Part shown: positions 58,574 to 64,000 of the stretch, piece by piece
How the letters are laid out: each line of letters opens with the position of its first letter
Position numbering within the stretch: the first letter of the stretch is position 1
Source: Sistotremastrum niveocremeum HHB9708
Taxonomy: Eukaryota > Basidiomycota > Agaricomycetes > Sistotremastrales > Sistotremastraceae
Assembly (NCBI GenBank): GCA_001630475.1
Contig: KV419411.1
Coordinates: 124,001 to 188,000 of the forward strand
Reading direction: 5' to 3'
DNA: 64,000 bases
Notes under the pieces: model-generated
Databases searched by the model: none
Told to the model about the DNA's origin: nothing
What the model saw: the letters and a program-made list of their open reading frames with translations, nothing else
Made by a program: the position numbers and the translations under genes

Positions 58574-59785
58574 GATTAAGCCTGAGACGTGTGTCGCTTT
58601 AGCTTGAAAAACTAGGGCTCTCGTCTAGGATTTATATACTTTTCTGTCATCCCAACAACGCTGAAACCTAACGGCAAACGGTGGAGCCCAAGGCGAAAAA
58701 TAGCTCTTCATTCAGCCTTTCGGCATGACATAGTGGCGCGAAGGTAGTTGTACATGTGAGTCCATCATGCCTCTGAATTGAATGGCGCGAGTCGTCGTTA
58801 ACGAGAAGGCTCGGAGAAGCAGCCATGGCCGACAAGTTTACGAAGCTTTGCCTAATTCTTCCCCGCAGGATTAGAGATTGCAAGGCCTTGAAATGGTAGA
58901 ACTGACGTACCAACAAGACTGAAAATGATATGCAGTGTTGACTGCTCGGAATAGCACGATCTTCAAATTAGAATGATAAACGTGGCAGCAGGAAGGGCTC
59001 GGATTTTACGGGTTCATTCTCTGGTCATGTTCAAGATCATTTTTCGAACTCCGATCGCCTCGTCTTCGCCCACTTTGCGTGCTGCATTCTACTTGCTATC
59101 CAGCCTCTGGGCCTGTTTAACTTACCATATATGCATGAATCTATGTCGACGACCTTTATAATCACAGATAAAGCTAAAGGAATAGACGTGAGCTCTTTCC
59201 TAGTCACAGCTCGGTCACCTCGGTCTTTGCTTTATGATCATAGGAGCACTGGAGCTACTTTTGGATATGTCTTGGTTCTTCGGAACAGCTTCAACGTTTT
59301 CAAGCTTATGTGAAAGAAGTAATTAGACTGTCAATTTACGGAGGAACATCGCATTGAGCCAAAACGGTACATTCGGCATCTGGGTGGCAGATGTAACCCG
59401 ACGCGCTACTGTATTGATATAATAGCTTCTCAGAAGGATGAAATAACGCTGGGGCTTCACACTATCCCGCTCGTGATTGACTGAATCTCCCTCAATCCCG
59501 ACAACTGTGCGTTCCTGAAGCTGGGCTCCACTCGCTGATGACGAAGTCGGTGGGGCTCCCTTCCAAAATGTTGTGAATTCTGGCGAAGTATCTGACATTC
59601 CCATCAGACCTGACATTCATGCCGTATATGAGTTGTCTAATCCTGGAATCAATCCGATATCAAGATGGCGACTTGTTACAAGTGTGGCATGTCATCAAAT
59701 CTCTCTCGCGTCAATTTCTAGATACCAAGAAAGTACATTTTCTATATGCTAGGACGTCACTGCATCTATTCCCATACACATGTCT
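58574..59785. other. Intergenic, 1.2 kb
   Basis: A minus frame at 59616-59323 (MSDTSPEFTTFWKGAPPT) looks mildly protein-like but has no partner exon or known domain; not called. Confidence 0.4.
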
Positions 59786-61038
59786 TTATCTCGTCCCATC
59801 ACTCCGACCCATGACTGAGCGAGGAGGCAAGAGTTGTACGGTTCGGCTCCTGCGCGCTTCCAGTCCGGAGTTCCCGAAATATCTAGGAGACTCGAAACTC
59901 CAGACCTCGTGCCCACGTACCCAATTTCCCAAACCTTCGATATACTGCTCTACTCGATTGTCAATATCTGGACCCCACGAAGGTACTTCCTCCAAGCCCT
60001 TGAGGAATTTTTGAACAATGTCTTCGAACAGACCGCCCACCCAGTCCATCGCGTCCTGAATACTCAGGTTATATTGGTTCATGACAACCGCCACCATATT
60101 GTGCACAGATCCTTGTGCTTGTTCTTTGTTGTATGAGACCACGTCCTGCGAGAAAGCACACTGTTAGTCAAGACTACCTTCAGCAATAGATCGCAAGCTC
60201 ACGTTGGTGATGATAACGAGGTCGGTGGCATGATCCATAAGGGAGACCAGACTGGGGTGGTTGAGGACGTAATTCGGGAGATTCAAGGAACATTCGTTGA
60301 TCCAGAAGGCTGCTTTGAAAGCAATGGTATTTCTGCGGACAGCCAGGTATTCATCGAAATCTCGGATTTTGTCATCGTCTCTATCGGCTGCTTCAATGAC
60401 GACGGCGTTCAAGAAATCGCCGTAAAGCCTGAGGAATCGGGGACGCTGTGACGGGGTTGATAGTTTCATCGCTTTCAACCAGAATCTAGAAGCGCGATAT
60501 GAACACTCAGACATGGGAGATGGAGCCATGAGTACTGACTGTCGAGTGAGCTCTGCAATTACTGGTCGATCCCGGGGCATTTTTACATGAGGGTTGTTGA
60601 AGCCCTCATTAATTGAGTCGACAATAGCCTGAGCTTCTTCTGCGCTCTCGGTGTCTCCACTGTCGTCCGTGACTATGACGGACGTCAGGAAATCACTTTC
60701 CACGCGCAACATTTCTGCAATCATTCCGCTGTTAAGCTTCCGGAACATAATCATTTCGAGAAAAGATGAGATTACCTGCGTTGGCAGTGGGCAACACCAA
60801 AGCAGCGAGAAGCGCCTCTGTGGATTGATAAGTAAAATGTATCGTGCCAACAATTGATGCACCTACCAGAGTTTCCACCTTTGAAAACCTTCTTGATCCC
60901 AAGATTTTCGGGGTTGAATTGCTTCACCCAGTTCACTGAGTCTTGGCGCAGCTGCTCGTAGCCTGGGTTCAACCTTCGGGGCCACGGCCAGTTGTCGAGC
61001 ATCTTGGGGAGTCGGATGGTCAGGGATTCGAATGACAT
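59786..61038 (-). CDS. Sesquiterpene synthase TPS-4 (class I)
   Basis: Five exons (61038-60867, 60817-60776, 60714-60540, 60485-60203, 60145-59786) give 343 aa. LPKMLDNWPWPRRLNP opens the protein. The metal motif is DDSGD (88-92), a weakly typical DDxxD. NSE motif NDVVSYNKE (224-232) and SPRYFG with the Arg-Tyr pair are intact. The third intron has the rarer donor GTCAGT. It is the sister of TPS-2 by exon-3 length (175 nt), the NDVVSYNKEQAQGS segment and the shared ending LLPPRSV.GR. Substrate farnesyl diphosphate expected; product unknown. The start MSFES is preferred to an in-frame ATG 19 codons upstream because it aligns with the other copies. Confidence 0.92.
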
Positions 61039-61106
61039 GATGAGGACGAGTGAAAGATGAAGAGAAGTGTTCAAGGGCTGATGCTCTCCGTCCACCGTTA
61101 GATGGA

Positions 61107-61114
61107 CTCTTATA
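61107..61114 (-). promoter_or_regulatory. TATA-like box of TPS-4
   Basis: On the minus strand TATAAGAG lies about 70 bases before the ATG at 61038. Confidence 0.35.
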
Positions 61115-62372
61115 CCTTGCTCTTGGCCCAGGCAAAAAATAGATCAGACCCTACGCACGAGGATTTCGAGGTATCTTCCATGAGATCGAAATCCAGTGTA
61201 GGTCACAATGAGGGTCTGAGTTTGGGAGTAAGTTGTTGTACAATGCGGACCAGAGTTGCTCAACTACCGATTGACGACATTAATTTCAGGGGGATACACC
61301 AATGAGCCGTTACCCAGACAGGCGAGGATCTGAGCTCGACACCGCAGTTACCAGCAAGTCGGCCCTCTAATTCGCAAACCCGATGGAGAACTCGTACCCC
61401 GGGCGAAAATAGCGGTCAATATCAGAGGCCGAATATTACGGTGGGAGCGGCTTCATAGAAATGTTTCCAGCCTGGATCGAACGCAGCCATCCTGGCATCT
61501 CTTCGGGCTTGTTCATGCACTCGGGGTGTACTGTATCATGGCTGTCATCTGCTTGATTCCTGAAAATTTCAGAGGTCCATTAGACGCCTGACATCCAAAT
61601 ACAATATAAGACTATCCAAGGGCGAAAAGGGAAAGAAATCATCCAATGCATAGCAGACCGCAGGCGTGTTAGAGAGGCTGTGCAAGGCTGTGCCAACTCG
61701 ACTTTTTGAGTCAAGCGCCAAGCGCCACGCGTTCCGAACGAAACACTCGCTAGGCGCTTACAGAGATCTATTACATGTGCATAGTACTCAGTGTTCCTGG
61801 CTCACTCTACAGTCGACCCTACAGCCTAGAGTCGGGGCACCAGCTCCACCGCGAAACGCGTTGCGAAAGGAAGATAGAATAAGGCGAGGCACTATCCGAG
61901 TGTTGACATTAAATAGTAACGCATCGTTCCACCAAATCACCGTGAATTTCTCATGGGTGCTGAGAGAAACTGCTCGAAGAGACGGTCTTTACACGGGGAT
62001 GCGTCCCGCTCCATAAGAGTCTGGAACGTTCAGACCAGATAAGAAACGTATGCTTGTGGGAGGGGCGATGTAAGCGAATGCACGAATGATTGACAATGCT
62101 TTATTGCTTTATTGCGATAGCAAAGCAATTTTCGTTTGCCAAATACTGCCGATGGCCTCGGTGAGCTCGGCTGGGTGTTGAATACTTCTCGATGCGGACC
62201 CTCAGAAACAGGCACATAGGCCGACATGCAGTCTGACGTAGCTAACTCAGAACGACGAAACTGCAACAGCTTTCAAGCTTCCCAGGAACCGTAAGGTACG
62301 GATAGCTCAAGCAGGACCACAGGGAGAAACAGAGAGACAAAGCTAGAAGATCAGAGACATCAGCTATAGCTC
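61115..62372. other. Intergenic, 1.3 kb
   Basis: No supported gene. The plus frame at 61666-62016 has no domain or splice signals. Confidence 0.5.
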
Positions 62373-62970
62373 TGATAATCCAGTGATAAGCTCTTGGGAC
62401 CAATCCAGATCTAAGGCGATAACGAAAGTGGAGGCGAGGGGTAGACAACTTCCCACAGCGTCCACGACGACGAATTCCGTAGCTCGGCTGTACGTAGCCT
62501 TCGTGCAGATCTCCATCCCTGACTATCCAGAAACGGCAGATCCATCGTTGAATATGTTGACGGGGCCACCTATGGTCGCGTCGTTGTCGTCGGAAGTAAG
62601 TTGCACCATAACAGAGCCAAACAGAGACACGTTGCCGCTTCTCTCCGTAAAACGGGCTGTCGAACGTTACATCCGACTTTGCCACGTGTCCACACTTCGA
62701 TGGCCAATGGAGGAAAGTTGACCTTTCTCCTTTCAGAGCCTGAACGGCGTTTGCCGCGGGCGTAACGCTCTCTTCAGCTGCCGCGATGTCGATGTTACAA
62801 ACCATCGATGCTATTTTCCAGCGGTCCGTACATCACGTCTTGCTGATTCACATGCGACGGCAATTCGTAGGTCGAATAACCGGATTTCCTCTCACTTCTG
62901 CAGCTAAGGGATCCCCCTCAATTCCGTTGGCGAACGACATGTGTACGGTGTGGGGAGTGAGGAGTTGGGC
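62373..62970 (-). pseudogene. Unrecognised gene relic
   Basis: A start-like exon (about 62940 downward, MSFANGIEGDPLAAEVRGNP) is followed by coding-like stretches in different frames: PSKCGHVAKSDVTFDSPFYG, then VMVQLTSDDNDATIGGPVN, then EFVVVDAVGSCLPLASTFVI. The last two share a frame but are separated by an in-frame TAG, and the first joins them only with a frame change. No intron I can find repairs both. I infer a decayed host gene of unknown family. Confidence 0.33.
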
Positions 62971-63866
62971 TTCTCCAAGGCGCCACTGTGTCGCGAGGAT
63001 CTGCATGGATGGCGTAGAAAGGAAGCAGGGATTAGGGTGTTAAGGTTGGTTGACCGATATGACGTTATTGCTGAAACGACTGCTCGTAGGATCCAGGCAC
63101 ATAGCGCGGGATTGACCGTATCGCTGACAAGAAAGGCTGAGACAGACTCAGCAGAAGGGCGCTGAACACGTTCTATGATGAATGTCAGACAATCAGTCTT
63201 TAATACTAAGGACAGCGCTGATGATTGGCTTTGTCATTTGTAAGTCAGTTTCTTTCTTGGTACGCGATGAGTTTATCCGTTCTGGTGCTGCATGTGCAGC
63301 GCCACGGTTACGTTTCGTTGCTCTTCTATCGGCACGCTCAAAAACGTCTATTGATATCGCCATTCTTTCTCACCTCCCTGTCCATTAAAATATTGATCCC
63401 ATCTCATTTGCAGTTGAGCGCAGCGCTATACGACTATTACGAGACAGCTCCCAATGGGCCTGGAATGGCGGGGAAGGTGATACTGCATCACAGGAACGCG
63501 GGGAAAGGTATAAGTTCTGCGCCAAGTTAGCAGATATAGCATAGATGACTGATACTCTGCGAAATTTGTCGGACATCTCGCCACGTTCCAGGCGCCCCCC
63601 AACATACTTACGGTCTTCGGACACGAATCATACCTCACTCAGCCACACTACGCCATCCCAGTGACACTTCTATACAAATTAACTCCTCGATTTCTCCACT
63701 TGTTTAAAACTATTCTCACATAATCTACCTACTTCTTGCTTCTCTTCCCTACACCGTACTCCCGTTTCTCAGATCTCTCTTCCGCTGTTCATCCTCATAC
63801 CATCCCTTTCAACTCTTCCCTCATAGCAGATCTCCCCAGAAACACCCTCTTCCCCAAACATTTCAG
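62971..63866. other. Intergenic with CT-rich leader
   Basis: From about 63660 to 63866 the plus strand is strongly pyrimidine-rich, as in basidiomycete core promoters and 5' leaders of well-expressed genes. It runs up to the ATG at 63867. Confidence 0.5.
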
Positions 63867-64000
63867 ATGGCGAGCCATGATATGTCGCCCACTTCATCTA
63901 CGGATTCAGATGTCACTCGGGTCGGATCCCCCGTCTTCAACTCGACTGAAGATTTAGAGATCGCAAAGCCGGTCGTGATAGCACCGGAGAGTATGATCCT
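63867..64000 (+). CDS. First exon of a gene running off the window (partial)
   Basis: An open frame starts MASHDMSPTSSTDSDVTR and stays open to the edge (44 codons seen). It follows a CT-rich leader and an A-rich TTTCAG context just before the ATG. The Ser/Thr/Asp-rich N-terminus is typical of the disordered start of a larger protein. Product cannot be named from this piece. Confidence 0.55.
   Translation, partial: MASHDMSPTSSTDSDVTRVGSPVFNSTEDLEIAKPVVIAPESMI

Noticed and set aside
1-64000. LTR elements, LINE reverse transcriptase or virus-derived genes
   Set aside because: No reverse transcriptase, integrase, capsid or long direct terminal repeat was recognised anywhere on either strand.
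1-64000. P450, PKS or NRPS core genes
   Set aside because: No heme-binding Cys motif (FxxGxRxCxG) or ketosynthase/adenylation motif was seen, so the cluster claim rests on terpene synthases, UbiA, FAD enzyme and transporters only.

Overview
The window looks like nuclear DNA of a wood- or litter-decaying basidiomycete (Agaricomycetes). Genes are compact but heavily split by introns of about 45-70 nt with GT..AG ends, and several form tandem paralogue families. The gene content includes sesquiterpene synthases, SLC16-like transporters, large F-box proteins, a CBM1 peptide and an AA9 monooxygenase. I rebuilt exon structures by hand, using reading-frame continuity, splice signals and comparison between paralogues inside the window.

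Layout. 1.0-8.0 kb: an intact sesquiterpene synthase (TPS-1); a 381-bp TA-flanked MITE; a secreted CBM1-only peptide; an unrecognised gene with unclear frames; a decayed duplicate of the TPS-1 tail that carries a 1.6-kb hAT-like element. 8.3-15.4 kb: a monocarboxylate-type MFS transporter (MCT-1), a UbiA prenyltransferase and a MARVEL-type four-helix membrane protein. 16.2-22.2 kb: three tandem F-box paralogues on the minus strand. 24.9-31.3 kb: a Hrd1-like RING-H2 membrane ubiquitin ligase, C-terminal exons of an unrecognised gene, and a 10-exon FAD monooxygenase. 34.0-38.6 kb: sesquiterpene synthase TPS-2, then a nest of small DNA transposons (two hAT-like MITEs with 8-bp target duplications, and the second TA MITE). 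39.1-45.0 kb: a seven-helix-type membrane protein and two paralogues of an acidic protein of unknown function, one broken by a Mutator-like element. 46.6-49.2 kb: two small bHLH-type proteins. 49.4-54.2 kb: two more MCT transporters. 55.9-61.0 kb: TPS-3 and TPS-4 on either side of an AA9 monooxygenase. The right edge holds the first exon of a further gene.

Together, four apparently intact sesquiterpene synthases, three related exporters or permeases, a UbiA prenyltransferase with no long mitochondrial leader, an aromatic-type FAD hydroxylase and two bHLH candidates look like a loose terpenoid or meroterpenoid locus. It is interspersed with ordinary genes and DNA transposons. No P450, PKS or NRPS core is seen. 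No tRNA, rRNA, CRISPR array or LTR element was recognised.
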